Assembly (NCBI GenBank): GCA_026125795.1
Contig: JAHCKM010000001.1
Coordinates: 434,001 to 498,000, forward strand
Direction of reading: 5' to 3'
From: Burkholderiaceae bacterium
GTDB lineage: Bacteria > Pseudomonadota > Gammaproteobacteria > Burkholderiales > Burkholderiaceae_C
DNA length: 64,000 nt
Shown: piece by piece, positions 1 through 8,022 of the stretch
How the letters are laid out: every line of letters begins with the position of its first letter
Numbering within the stretch: the first letter of the stretch is position 1
Notes under the pieces: model-generated
Told to the model about the DNA's origin: nothing
Database searches by the model: none
What the model saw: the letters and a program-made list of their open reading frames with translations, nothing else
Made by a program: the position numbers and the translations under genes

Positions 1-495
1 GAGCACGTCCCAGCGCCGCGCGCCAAGCACGCGCAGCACGTCTTCAAGCTCGGGCTCCAGCGTGGCCAGCCCGGTGGCGATGTTGACGGTGATCGGGAAG
101 AACGAAATCAGGAACGCGGTCAGGATGCCGGGCCCGAGGCCGATGCCGAACCACACCACCAGGATCGGCACCACCGCGGCCTTGGGCACCGCGTTGAACG
201 CCACCATCAGCGGATAGAGCGAGGTGTAGGCCAGGCGCGAGCTGCCGATGAGAAAACCGAGCAGCACGCCCACCACGATCGACAGCGCGAAGCCGAGCAT
301 CGTGACCCAGAAGGTCTTCCACGCCGCCTCGATCAGCGGCGCCTTGAACTCGATGAACTGCAGCGCGATCTGCCACGGGCTGGGGAAGATGTACTCGGCG
401 ATGCCGAACGCCACCACGAAGAGCTGCCACAGCAGCAGCACGGCGGCCAGCACGATCAGCGGCGACCAGCGCTCGACGTTTTTCGTGATCTTCAT
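1..495 (-). CDS. ABC transporter permease, SsuC/ThiX-like (C-terminus cut by window edge)
   Basis: Inner-membrane permease of a nitrate/sulfonate/NMT1-type importer. Translation from the ATG at 495 gives 165 residues with no stop before the window edge. A hydrophobic helix near residues 11-30 is followed by further membrane segments. The visible end (LEPELEDVLRVLGARRWDVL region) is the cytoplasmic EAA loop that contacts the ATPase, so about a third of the protein is missing. It lies 10 bp downstream of the ATPase gene on the same strand and is surely cotranscribed with it. From the neighbouring urate/allantoin genes I infer that the substrate is a purine or ureide, but the sequence does not prove this. 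Confidence 0.88.
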   Translation of the reverse strand, partial: MKITKNVERWSPLIVLAAVLLLWQLFVVAFGIAEYIFPSPWQIALQFIEFKAPLIEAAWKTFWVTMLGFALSIVVGVLLGFLIGSSRLAYTSLYPLMVAFNAVPKAAVVPILVVWFGIGLGPGILTAFLISFFPITVNIATGLATLEPELEDVLRVLGARRWDVL

Positions 496-505
496 GGTCG
501 AGTGA

Positions 506-1324
506 TCACTGCGGCACCGCGGACGCGCCCGCCTTGCCACGCACCGCGCCGATGTGGCCGCGCAGCTCGTGCACGATGTCTGTGAACTGCGGCGTGTAGG
601 TCACCTCGAGGTCGCGCGGACGCGGCAGGTCGATCTCGCGCTTGACCACGAAGCGGCCCGGGCTCCTGCTCATGCAGTACACGGTGTCGGCCAGGAACAC
701 GCTCTCGCGCAGGTCATGGGTCACCAGGATCACGTTGAACTTCTGCGCCGCGTGCAGGTCGCGCAGCGCGCACCACAGCTCCTCGCGCGTGAACGCATCG
801 AGCGCACCGAACGGCTCGTCGAGCAGCAGCATCTTGGGCTCGTGCACGAGCGCGCGGCAGATGCTGGCGCGCTGCTGCATGCCACCCGACAGCTGCCACG
901 GAAACTTGTCCTCGTAGCCGCCCAGGCCCACACTCTTCAGCAGCGCGATCGCCTTGGCCTCGTACTCCTTGCGCTTGCTCTTGAACGTGGAACGGTACGG
1001 CTCCACGATCTCCAGCGGCAGCAGCACGTTGTGCAGCGTGGTGCGCCACGGCAGCAGGCTCGGCGCCTGGAACGCCATGCCGCTGATCTTGAGCGGCCCG
1101 TTCACCAGCTTGCCATCGATCTGGATCGTGCCCTTGCTCGGCATCTTCAAGCCGGTGGTCAGCTTCATGAACGTCGACTTGCCGCAACCGCTTGGGCCGA
1201 CGATGGCGATGAACTCGCCCTGGTTCACTTGCAGCGAGATGTCTTCGACTGCGAAGTGTCCTTGCGCCAGCAGCTCGTCGTTGTAAGCGAGCCAGACGTT
1301 CTTGAAGTCGACGAACGCGTTCAT
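506..1324 (-). CDS. ABC transporter ATP-binding protein, nitrate/sulfonate/NMT1 type
   Basis: Energises the importer whose permease follows. The 272 residues show Walker A GPSGCGKS (43-50), Q-loop Gln86, signature LSGGMQ (145-150), Walker B LLLDEP (166-171) and the switch His203. An open frame continues upstream to about 1861, but that part is a translation of repeat copy 1 and has no ABC homology. I therefore start at the ATG at 1324, where the family homology begins. The matching receptor gene lies upstream but is separated by a 553-bp repeat element, so this ATPase-permease pair may depend on read-through or on a promoter inside the repeat. Confidence 0.93.
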   Translation of the reverse strand: MNAFVDFKNVWLAYNDELLAQGHFAVEDISLQVNQGEFIAIVGPSGCGKSTFMKLTTGLKMPSKGTIQIDGKLVNGPLKISGMAFQAPSLLPWRTTLHNVLLPLEIVEPYRSTFKSKRKEYEAKAIALLKSVGLGGYEDKFPWQLSGGMQQRASICRALVHEPKMLLLDEPFGALDAFTREELWCALRDLHAAQKFNVILVTHDLRESVFLADTVYCMSRSPGRFVVKREIDLPRPRDLEVTYTPQFTDIVHELRGHIGAVRGKAGASAVPQ

Positions 1325-1330
1325 GCGTCG

Positions 1331-1867
1331 ATTGAGCGAGCAAGGCCGCGGCCGGGTGTGCGCCGGCGCTCGGCTGCAGCGGTCGGCCTGCGGCCGACTC
1401 CCCTGCGGTGCTCGATCGCATGGCCCGCGTCGAAACTCGCTCCGCTCACTTCGTTCGCTGTGCTCGAACAGTCGACGCGAGTCAGATGTTGAAGCGCGCG
1501 CTGCGCGCGCGCGGCCATGCGCTCTGCGGTCCTCGGCGCCGCAGATGTCGCTGCCGGCGCACACCCGACCGCGGCTTTGCCGATGCAACGAGGTGTTTGT
1601 CGACCCACACCACGAGAGGTGCTGCGCGGTGGGCGGTACCCGGTGGCGGCGACTTGTGGGGCGGCGAGAAGCGCAGCGACACAAGGGGAAGTCCGGCGCC
1701 GCAGGCGCTGGACCGGCGAGAAGCCATGAAGCAGTGGCCCGTTCAGGGCCGCTGCGAGCGGCATCGCAGCCGCCCTTGTGGCGCGAGCATCGCAGCGCAG
1801 TCGGCCTGCAAGGCCGACCGACCCAGTAGGAGCCGCTACCGGGTACCGCCCACCGCGCCACGCCACT
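1331..1867 (-). repeat. Bipartite inverted-repeat element, copy 1 (reverse orientation)
   Basis: Fills the 553-bp gap between the ABC ATPase and receptor genes. It is the reverse complement of the elements at 9460-10125 and 53836-54446. Module B spans 1341-1580: the outer arm 1341-1369 pairs with the inner arm 1553-1580 with about two mismatches, and both carry a core like GCGCACACCCG. Module A spans 1624-1858: arm 1624-1650 pairs with arm 1832-1858 at 26 of 27 positions around GGGCGGTACCCGG. Between the module B arms sits an Alu-like GC alternation (GCGCGCGCTGCGCGC type) and a conserved stretch with CACTTCGTTCGCTG. Several frames are open through it, but their products are low-complexity Arg/Ala/Ser proteins and I regard the element as non-coding. 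Confidence 0.85.
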
Positions 1868-1877
1868 GATGGAAGAG

Positions 1878-2915
1878 TCACTTCTTCCCAGCAGGCAGGA
1901 TGTTCAACTCAGCCTTGGCCGGCAGATAAGCGTCACTCCACACCGCTGCAGCATCGACCCGCGTCTTGGTCGCGAACGCATCCGACACCTGCGACGCCAT
2001 CAGCGCCAGGCGCCCCGGCACCACCACGCCAAAGCCCTCGGCACGCGCATCGGGGCTCGCCACCACCGAGTCGATCGCCATCCTCAAGCGGCGCTTCTCG
2101 AGGTCGACGTTGATGATGCCGTCGCGCGCCTTCACATAGTCGATCGATGCGTCGGGGTTGGCCATCACCTCCTTCGCGCCCTTCAGGAAAGCCGACAAGA
2201 AGCTCTTCACCGCCTGCGGGTTCTCCTTCATCAGCTTCGGGCTCGCGATGATGACGTTGCCGTACAGCTTGACGCCGTGCTGCGCGTACGGCATCACGAC
2301 GATGTCTTCGGTCCTGACGCCGCGCGCTTCCAGGTTGAGCAGCGACGTGAACGAGAAGCCGGTGATCGCGTCGACCTCGCCACGCGCCAGCATGGTTTCG
2401 CGCAGCGGCGGATCCATGCTGATCCAGCTCACGCTGGCCACGTTGTTGGCCTTGGCAAAGATCGGAAAGCCGCGCCGCCCGGCGTCGAACACCGGCGCGC
2501 CGAGCTTCTTGCCGTTGAGATCGGCCGGGCTCTTGATCGCGTTCTTCTTCAGCGTGAGCACCGCCGCCGGCGTGTTGTTGTAGACCATCATCACCGCCAC
2601 CGGCTTGTTGGCCGCGTCGGGGTTGTTGGCGTGGAACTCCATCAGCGCCGCCAGGTCGGCGAAGCCCATGTCGTAGGCGCCCGAGGCCACGCGCGTCACC
2701 GTGCCGCCCGAGCCGTTGCCGGCATCGATCGTCACGTCGAGGCCCGCGGCCTTGTAGTAGCCCTTGGCGCCCGAGGCGAGAAACAGCGCGGCCGGGCCTT
2801 CAAAACGCCAGTCGAGCTGGAACTTGATCGGCGTCTGTGCCAGCGCCAGCGGCGCGAGCGTGGCGGCAAACAGGCCGAGAACAAGGCGCCGTGCTCGGCA
2901 AAAAACGATGGTCAT
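1878..2915 (-). CDS. NMT1/THI5-like ABC transporter substrate-binding protein
   Basis: Periplasmic receptor for the adjacent ABC importer, 345 residues. A Sec signal peptide (Arg-rich start, hydrophobic core LVLGLFAATLAPLALA, cleavage AQA/AQT near 26-27) is followed by the family opening IKFQLDWRFEGPAALF and the GYYKAAGLDVTIDAGNGSGG region typical of NMT1/SsuA-type receptors. The start ATG at 2915 has an AGGAG box about 6 bp upstream. The gene lies 108 bp downstream of the M20 gene in a urate-degradation locus, which suggests a purine breakdown product or related ureide/pyrimidine as ligand. Family members also bind thiamine precursors, nitrate, sulfonates or riboflavin, so the ligand is inferred. 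Confidence 0.9.
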   Translation of the reverse strand: MTIVFCRARRLVLGLFAATLAPLALAQTPIKFQLDWRFEGPAALFLASGAKGYYKAAGLDVTIDAGNGSGGTVTRVASGAYDMGFADLAALMEFHANNPDAANKPVAVMMVYNNTPAAVLTLKKNAIKSPADLNGKKLGAPVFDAGRRGFPIFAKANNVASVSWISMDPPLRETMLARGEVDAITGFSFTSLLNLEARGVRTEDIVVMPYAQHGVKLYGNVIIASPKLMKENPQAVKSFLSAFLKGAKEVMANPDASIDYVKARDGIINVDLEKRRLRMAIDSVVASPDARAEGFGVVVPGRLALMASQVSDAFATKTRVDAAAVWSDAYLPAKAELNILPAGKK

Positions 2916-3023
2916 GGGAAGGGCTCCTGGGCTTGGGGCAGGTGTGTCGTTGAGATGGCCGGGTGATTTTGCAAGTGCCGTGCGCGATCGACTCTCGGGT
3001 GTTGCACCAAAGCGGGTCGCGAT

Positions 3024-4259
3024 TCAGGCCAACAGATCGGCCACGGTGCGCGCGATCACCTTGGTGGCGCGCCGCAGATCCTCCAGCACCAGATGCTCAT
3101 CGGCGCGCTTGGCGTTGGACTCCAGCACCGTGCGCGGCCCGGCGCCGTAGATGGCGCAAGGGATGCCGAGCGCGCCGTACAGCCGCACGTCGGTGTACAG
3201 CGGCGTGCCCGACACCGGGATCTCCTCGCCGAACAAGGCCTGCGCGTGGCGCTGCAGCGCCGCCACCAGGGCGTGGTTGCTCGGCGAAGGCTTGAGCGGG
3301 TGGGCCAGCAGCAAGCGTTTGATCTCGAGCCGGATGCCGGGGCACGACGCCACGGTTGACGTGATCAGCTCACGCACCTCGGACTCCACCTGCGCGGCGT
3401 CTTCCTCCGGGATCATGCGGCGGTCGAGCTTGAGCATCACCTTGCCGGGGATCACGTTGGTGTGGGTGCCGCCTTCGATGCGGCCCACGTTGAGGTAAGG
3501 GTGCTGGATCCCCGGTGTCTTGGAGAGCCGCTGGCGCAGCACATCGTTGTGCGCATAGAGCGCGGTGAGCAGCTTGTTGGCGGCCTGCAGCGCATCGACG
3601 CCGGTCTCCGGGTAGGCGGCGTGGCTCGCCAGCCCGTGCAGCGTGACCTCGAACTGCAGGCAGCCGTTGTGCGCCACCACCACCTGGTAGCTGAAGCCGG
3701 CGGCAATCAGCACGTCGGGTTGCGTCAGGCCGAGGTTCAGCAGCCAGCCGGGGCCGAGCTCGCCCCCGAACTCCTCGTCGTAGGTGAAGTGCAGCTCCAC
3801 GGCGCCGCGCAGCTTGGCGCTGCTGGCGAGCAGCGCTCGCAATGCATAGGTGTAGGTGGCGAAATCGCTCTTGCTCACCGCCGACGCGCGGCCGTAGAGC
3901 TTGCCGTCGATCACCTCGGCACGGTAGGGATGCGTCGTCCAGCCGTCGCCCGGCGGCACCACGTCGCCGTGCGCGTTGAGCGCGATCGTCGGGCCCTCGC
4001 CGAAGCGGTGGCGCACGATCAGGTTGGTGATCGACTGCAGCCCCGCGGCCTTCACCACCGCGTCGGGCACCTTGTGGCGCTCGGGCGTGAAGCCCATCAT
4101 GCCGAGCATCTCGGCGGTGCGCTCGGCATGCGGCGCGTTGTTGCCGGGCGGCGTGTCGGTGGGCACGCGCACCAGCTCCTGCAGGAAGCGGATCTGCTCT
4201 TCAAAGTGTTCGTCGATCCAGCGGTCGAGCCGGTCGTAGATCTCTGGGTTGGCGCTCAT
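3024..4259 (-). CDS. M20-family amidohydrolase/deacylase (ArgE/DapE type)
   Basis: Cytosolic 411-residue hydrolase of the ArgE/DapE/ACY1 fold. It has the first metal His in NAHGD, the catalytic Glu pair in DEEFGGE, a dimerisation domain, and a C-terminal metal His in ADEHL. The position of the metal-bridging Asp (GRGAxDxK in classic members) reads GRASAVSK here, so the Asp is Val, with a Ser-Asp three residues further on. Its ATG overlaps the TGA of the upstream uraD-allC gene by 4 bp, implying translational coupling. The locus suggests it acts on an acyl-urea, ureidoglycolate-like or N-acyl intermediate of allantoin breakdown. The true substrate cannot be read from the sequence. Confidence 0.88.
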   Translation of the reverse strand: MSANPEIYDRLDRWIDEHFEEQIRFLQELVRVPTDTPPGNNAPHAERTAEMLGMMGFTPERHKVPDAVVKAAGLQSITNLIVRHRFGEGPTIALNAHGDVVPPGDGWTTHPYRAEVIDGKLYGRASAVSKSDFATYTYALRALLASSAKLRGAVELHFTYDEEFGGELGPGWLLNLGLTQPDVLIAAGFSYQVVVAHNGCLQFEVTLHGLASHAAYPETGVDALQAANKLLTALYAHNDVLRQRLSKTPGIQHPYLNVGRIEGGTHTNVIPGKVMLKLDRRMIPEEDAAQVESEVRELITSTVASCPGIRLEIKRLLLAHPLKPSPSNHALVAALQRHAQALFGEEIPVSGTPLYTDVRLYGALGIPCAIYGAGPRTVLESNAKRADEHLVLEDLRRATKVIARTVADLLA

Positions 4260-6115
4260 GCGGTGGCGGTCAGTTGGGTCAGCAGGTGCTGAAAGGCGCG
4301 CACCGACAGCTCGGTGTCGTCGTTGGTGATCGCCTCGAGCGGGTTGTGGCTGATGCCGGCATTGAGCCCGCGCTGGAACAGCATGGCTTGCGGCATCACC
4401 TCGTGCAGCTTCATCGCGTCGTGGCCGGCGCCGCTGGGCAAACGCACGATCGGCAGCCCGAGGGATTGCACCGCGGTCTCCCAGCGCGCCTGCCATTCGG
4501 GCGCGCTCGGTGCGGCGGGTGCGCGGATGGTCTGCTCGGCGGTGCACGAGAGCCCGCGGCGCTGGCAGATCTCGCTCAGCCTGGCCAGCACATCGCGCTC
4601 GCAGGCGTCGCGCACCGCATCGGTGGTGGCGCGGATGTCGAGGCTGAACGTGCAGCGCCCGGGAATCACGTTGATCGAACCGTTGGGCACCTGCAGCATG
4701 CCGACCGTGCCCACCAGGTCGGGCTGGCTCGACGCACGCTGCTCGAGGTAGAGCACCAGCTCGGCGGCCGCTGCCGCGGCATCGCGGCGCATGTCCATCG
4801 GCGTGGTGCCCGCGTGGCTCGCCATGCCGGTGATCTCGCACAGATAACGCACGCTGCCGTTGATCGACGTGACGATGCCCAGCGGCACGTCGAGGCGATT
4901 GAGCACCGGGCCCTGTTCGATGTGCACCTCGACGAAGCCGAGGTAACGCGATGGATCGCGCTTGAGCCGCGTTATGCCGTCGATGTTCAGACCGGCGCGC
5001 TGCATCGCATCGCGCATCACCACGCCGTCGGCGTCGGTCTGGTCGAGCCACCTCGGATCGAAGTCGCCGGTGAGCGCGCCGGAGCCGAGGAACACCGCCT
5101 TGTAGCGCTGGCCTTCCTCCTCGGCAAAGCCGATCACCTCGATGCCGAAAGGCAGGCGACGCCGCGCGCGGTGCAGCTCGCGCACGCAGGCCATTGGCAC
5201 GAAGATGCCGAGCCGTCCGTCGTACTTGCCGCCGTTGCGCACGGTGTCGTAGTGGCTGCCGGTGAGCAGCCTGCGGCTGCTCACCGGCAAGCCGGTCGAA
5301 CTGTGACCCGACCCCACCCCATCCCTCCGCTGTCCAGGGGAGGGCTTGCCGTCAGCATGGAGCTGCGCTTCGTCGATGGCCCAGTACACGCCCACGACGT
5401 TGCCCACCGCGTCGGTGCTCACCTCGTCGAAACCGCATTCGCGCATCCACTGCACCAGTTGCCCGCTGCACGCGCGGTGCGCGTCGGTGAGGTAAGTGAC
5501 CGTCAGCTGGCCGTGCTCCTTGAAGCCCGGGTCGCTGTGCACCGCGAGCTGTTCGGCCCAGTCGAGGATCAGGTTGCCGGCCTCGGGCATGGCACCGAAC
5601 TTGTCATTCAGCCGCAGCTCGGCGATGCGATGGATGTTGCGCAGTGCCTCGGCGAACTCGAACTCCGGGTGGTTGGCCAATCGGCGCGCGAAGGTGGCGA
5701 TGATCTCGCCCTTGCCCAGCCCGGTGCCGCGCGGGCCGCGCACCGCGAGGATGAACGGAAAACCGAACCTGGCGTTGTAGTCGGCGTTGAGCTGCTGGAT
5801 GCGGGCAAACTCCTCGGGCGTGCACTCGGTGAGGCCGGCCTTGCCCTGTTCGTGCGTCGACTCGGCGGTGAGCGTCTTGGCAATCATCGCCTTGCCGGCC
5901 AGCTCGGGGTGGGCGCGGATCAACGCGAGTTGCCGCTCGCGCGGCGCATCGCGCACCACCTCGACCAGCGCGCGCTTGAGCGCGGCCAGCGTTGCAAACG
6001 GCCGCCTGCTCGCCGCGGTTTCCACGATCCACGGCGAGTGCTCGTAGGTGCCGGCGAGCGCCTGGGCGAACTCCGCCGCGCACGCCGCGTTCAGCTGCTG
6101 CAGATCCAACGCCAC
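4256..6115 (-). CDS. uraD-allC: Fusion of OHCU decarboxylase (UraD) and allantoate amidohydrolase (AllC)
   Basis: Bifunctional enzyme of 619 residues. Residues 1-170 are 2-oxo-4-hydroxy-4-carboxy-5-ureidoimidazoline decarboxylase, which makes S-allantoin. Catalytic His69 lies in HPELAGK, and GPRGTGLGKGEI is present. Residues about 175-619 are the M20-type allantoate amidohydrolase, with metal ligands in GSHYDTV (His288), GGKYDG (Asp299), AEEEG (331-335), EVHIEQGP and a late His in SHNPLE. Residues about 253-282 are an extra Gly/Ser/Arg-rich segment just before GSHYDTV, encoded by a palindromic insertion (hairpin 5259-5287). The start is a GTG at 6115, 3 bp after the puuE stop, and the end overlaps the M20 gene. 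UraD-AllC fusions are known in Burkholderiales; the insertion is not a standard part. Confidence 0.93.
   Translation of the reverse strand: MALDLQQLNAACAAEFAQALAGTYEHSPWIVETAASRRPFATLAALKRALVEVVRDAPRERQLALIRAHPELAGKAMIAKTLTAESTHEQGKAGLTECTPEEFARIQQLNADYNARFGFPFILAVRGPRGTGLGKGEIIATFARRLANHPEFEFAEALRNIHRIAELRLNDKFGAMPEAGNLILDWAEQLAVHSDPGFKEHGQLTVTYLTDAHRACSGQLVQWMRECGFDEVSTDAVGNVVGVYWAIDEAQLHADGKPSPGQRRDGVGSGHSSTGLPVSSRRLLTGSHYDTVRNGGKYDGRLGIFVPMACVRELHRARRRLPFGIEVIGFAEEEGQRYKAVFLGSGALTGDFDPRWLDQTDADGVVMRDAMQRAGLNIDGITRLKRDPSRYLGFVEVHIEQGPVLNRLDVPLGIVTSINGSVRYLCEITGMASHAGTTPMDMRRDAAAAAAELVLYLEQRASSQPDLVGTVGMLQVPNGSINVIPGRCTFSLDIRATTDAVRDACERDVLARLSEICQRRGLSCTAEQTIRAPAAPSAPEWQARWETAVQSLGLPIVRLPSGAGHDAMKLHEVMPQAMLFQRGLNAGISHNPLEAITNDDTELSVRAFQHLLTQLTATA
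5259..5287. repeat. Perfect 13-bp hairpin inside uraD-allC
   Basis: Arms CCGGTGAGCAGCC and GGCTGCTCACCGG with a 3-nt loop. One arm encodes the conserved LLTGS of the M20 domain. The other is an inverted copy placed at the end of the extra in-frame segment (about 5278-5360). This looks like an insertion that duplicated adjacent gene sequence in inverse orientation. Confidence 0.75.
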
Positions 6116-6118
6116 CTC

Positions 6119-7144
6119 TCACTCCCAGACGAATGCCGTGGCGGCATCGAACGGATGCGCCTGGCGCCAGTGGCGCGCGATGTCGATGCGCCGCGCGATC
6201 CACACCTTGTCGTGCGCCTGCACGTGATCGAGAAAACGCTGCAGCGCGCGCATACGCCCCGGGCGGCCGAGCAGGCGGCAGTGCATGCCGATGCTCATCA
6301 TCGCCGGTCGCTCGTCGCCCTCGGCATGGTGGACGTCGAACGCATCGCGCAGGTACTGGAAGAACGGCTCGCCGTGGCTGTAGCCCTGCGGTAGCGCGAA
6401 GCGCATGTCGTTGGCGTCGAGCGTGTAGGGCACCACCAGGTGCGGCGCGAGCATGCCGTCGGTCCTGCGCACCTGCAGCCAGAACGGCAGGTCGTCGCCG
6501 TAGTGATCGCTGTCGTACTCGAAGCCGCCGAAATCGGCCACCAGCCGGCGCGTGTGGGGGCTGTCGCGGCCGGTGTACCAGCCGAGCGGCCTGGCCCCGG
6601 TGAGCTGCTCGATCGCCTGCACGCCCAGGCGCAGGTGCTCGCGTTCGGTGGCCTCGTCCACGTTCTGGTAGTGGATCCAGCGCCAGCCGTGGCAGGCGAT
6701 CTCGTGGCCGAGCTCGGTGAACGCCGCGGTGACCTCGGGGCAGCGCTGCAGGGCCATGCCGACGCCGAACACGGTCAGCGGGAGACTGCGGCGCTGAAAC
6801 TCGCGCAGGATGCGCCACACGCCGACGCGCGAGCCGTACTCGTAGATCGACTCCATCGACAGGTGGCGCGCCGGGTACGCGGCCGGATTGAACATCTCGG
6901 ACAGGAACTGCTCGCTGCCGGCGTCGCCGTGCAGCACCGAGCTCTCGCCGCCTTCTTCATAGTTGAGCACGAACTGCAGCGCCACCCGCGCGCCGCCCGG
7001 CCAGCGTGCGTTCGGCGGATGGCGGCCGTGGCCGCGCAGATCGCGCGGGTAGCGTGCCGGCGTGCTAACTGTTGCACCCTTGGGCCTTCGGCCCTGTCCC
7101 TCCGAGAGGGAATGAGCCCCTTCGGGCGGCCGGACGGGGCTCAT
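6119..7144 (-). CDS. puuE: Allantoinase, polysaccharide-deacetylase type (PuuE)
   Basis: Hydrolyses allantoin to allantoate, using the NodB/polysaccharide deacetylase fold rather than the amidohydrolase fold. Family landmarks are RYPRDLRGHGRHPP, VALQFVLNYEEGGE, SVLHGDAGSE, HEIACHGWRW, GWYTGRDSPHTRRLV and EYDSDHYGDDLPFW. The only in-frame ATG (7144) lies about 25 codons before the usual family start. At the usual Met position there is GTT, not a start codon. The extra N-terminus comes from a palindromic segment (7081-7144). The ATG overlaps the GntR stop by 4 bp, so coupled translation supports 7144. The next gene, uraD-allC, begins 3 bp after its stop, so these genes form one operon. Confidence 0.92.
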   Translation of the reverse strand: MSPVRPPEGAHSLSEGQGRRPKGATVSTPARYPRDLRGHGRHPPNARWPGGARVALQFVLNYEEGGESSVLHGDAGSEQFLSEMFNPAAYPARHLSMESIYEYGSRVGVWRILREFQRRSLPLTVFGVGMALQRCPEVTAAFTELGHEIACHGWRWIHYQNVDEATEREHLRLGVQAIEQLTGARPLGWYTGRDSPHTRRLVADFGGFEYDSDHYGDDLPFWLQVRRTDGMLAPHLVVPYTLDANDMRFALPQGYSHGEPFFQYLRDAFDVHHAEGDERPAMMSIGMHCRLLGRPGRMRALQRFLDHVQAHDKVWIARRIDIARHWRQAHPFDAATAFVWE

Positions 7145-7905
7145 CGCTTGCTGAGCACCAGCGCCAGATCGGGCCGGCGCGGATCGAGCCGCAGGTTGTG
7201 TTCCACGCTGCTCAGGTGCAGGCGCGTGAGCCGCGCGGCCTCGCGCGCATCGGCGCGCTCCAGCGCATCGACGATCGCCACGTGCTCGGCGTACGACTCC
7301 TCGGCCGAATGCGTGGACTGGTACATCAGCGCGATCAACGACGAGCGCATCAGCAAGTCGCGCAGCAGCTGCGCCAGCACCTCGTTGCCCAGCAAACGCG
7401 CGAGGACCACATGGAAGTCGGCCAGCAGCTGCGTGCGGCCGGAGATGTCGGTGCGCTGCACCGCGGCGCGCTCGGCCTGCAGGTGCGCGCGCAACTCGGC
7501 CACCTGCGCCGGCGTGATGGTGCGCGCCAGCTGCTTGATGAGCGCGCCTTCGATCAACTGGCGCGCCTCGAACACCTGGCGCGCCTCGGCGACACTGGGC
7601 GAGGCGACGGTCGCCCCGCGCGCCGGCTGCAGCACCACCAGCCGGTCGCGACTCAGCTGGTTGAGCGCCTGGCGCACCAGCGTGCGCGACACGCGAAAGA
7701 TGTCGGCCAGCTTCTGCTCCGCCAGTTTGGTGCCCGGCATCAGGCGGCGCTCGGCGATGGCGGCGGTGATCGAGTCGACGATGCGCTGCGTCGCCGTCTG
7801 TGCCGCATCGGCGCGGCCGGCCGACGGCGGTGGCGTGCCGGGGCGGATCACACGCAGCGTGACGCGGCCGCGCGTGGCGCTGGGGCCCCTTGAGCTGACC
7901 TTCAC
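7141..7905 (-). CDS. GntR-family (FCD) transcriptional regulator of the urate locus
   Basis: About 254 residues. The N-terminal winged helix covers about 40-110 (ITAAIAERRLMPGTKLAEQKLADIFRVSRTLVRQAL), followed by an all-helical FCD ligand domain (DFHVVLARLLGNEVLAQLL, YAEHVAIVDALERADAREAARLTRLHL). I chose the GTG at 7905. The frame is open further upstream, but that sequence overlaps the divergent hydroxyisourate hydrolase gene on the other strand. It is the first gene of the minus-strand urate operon and divergent from uraH. A perfect palindrome AGTGTATACACT (7948-7959) lies between them and is the obvious operator. I infer autoregulation and control of both directions with a purine intermediate as effector. 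Confidence 0.9.
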   Translation of the reverse strand: MKVSSRGPSATRGRVTLRVIRPGTPPPSAGRADAAQTATQRIVDSITAAIAERRLMPGTKLAEQKLADIFRVSRTLVRQALNQLSRDRLVVLQPARGATVASPSVAEARQVFEARQLIEGALIKQLARTITPAQVAELRAHLQAERAAVQRTDISGRTQLLADFHVVLARLLGNEVLAQLLRDLLMRSSLIALMYQSTHSAEESYAEHVAIVDALERADAREAARLTRLHLSSVEHNLRLDPRRPDLALVLSKR

Positions 7906-7947
7906 GGCGTGGCTTTCACGTGGCGGCTCGATTGACCTGTGCGCAAG

Positions 7948-7959
7948 AGTGTATACACT
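7948..7959. promoter_or_regulatory. Candidate GntR operator palindrome
   Basis: Perfect 12-bp palindrome AGTGTATACACT in the 117-bp divergent gap between the GntR gene and uraH. A TGTATACA core is typical of FCD-type GntR operators. It lies 43 bp upstream of the regulator start and 64 bp upstream of uraH, well placed to control both promoters. No other copy was noticed in the window. Confidence 0.6.
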
Positions 7960-8022
7960 TTCGCCCGCCGTGGTCCAACCCGGCGGCACCGTTTCCCATC
8001 CACCTTGCGCGGAGCGTACGCC

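Noticed and set aside
1331-1867. Long open frames through the repeat element, which add an N-terminal extension to the ABC ATPase
   Set aside because: The products are Arg/Ala/Ser-rich strings that recur in the other two copies in different frames, and family homology starts only at the ATG at 1324.
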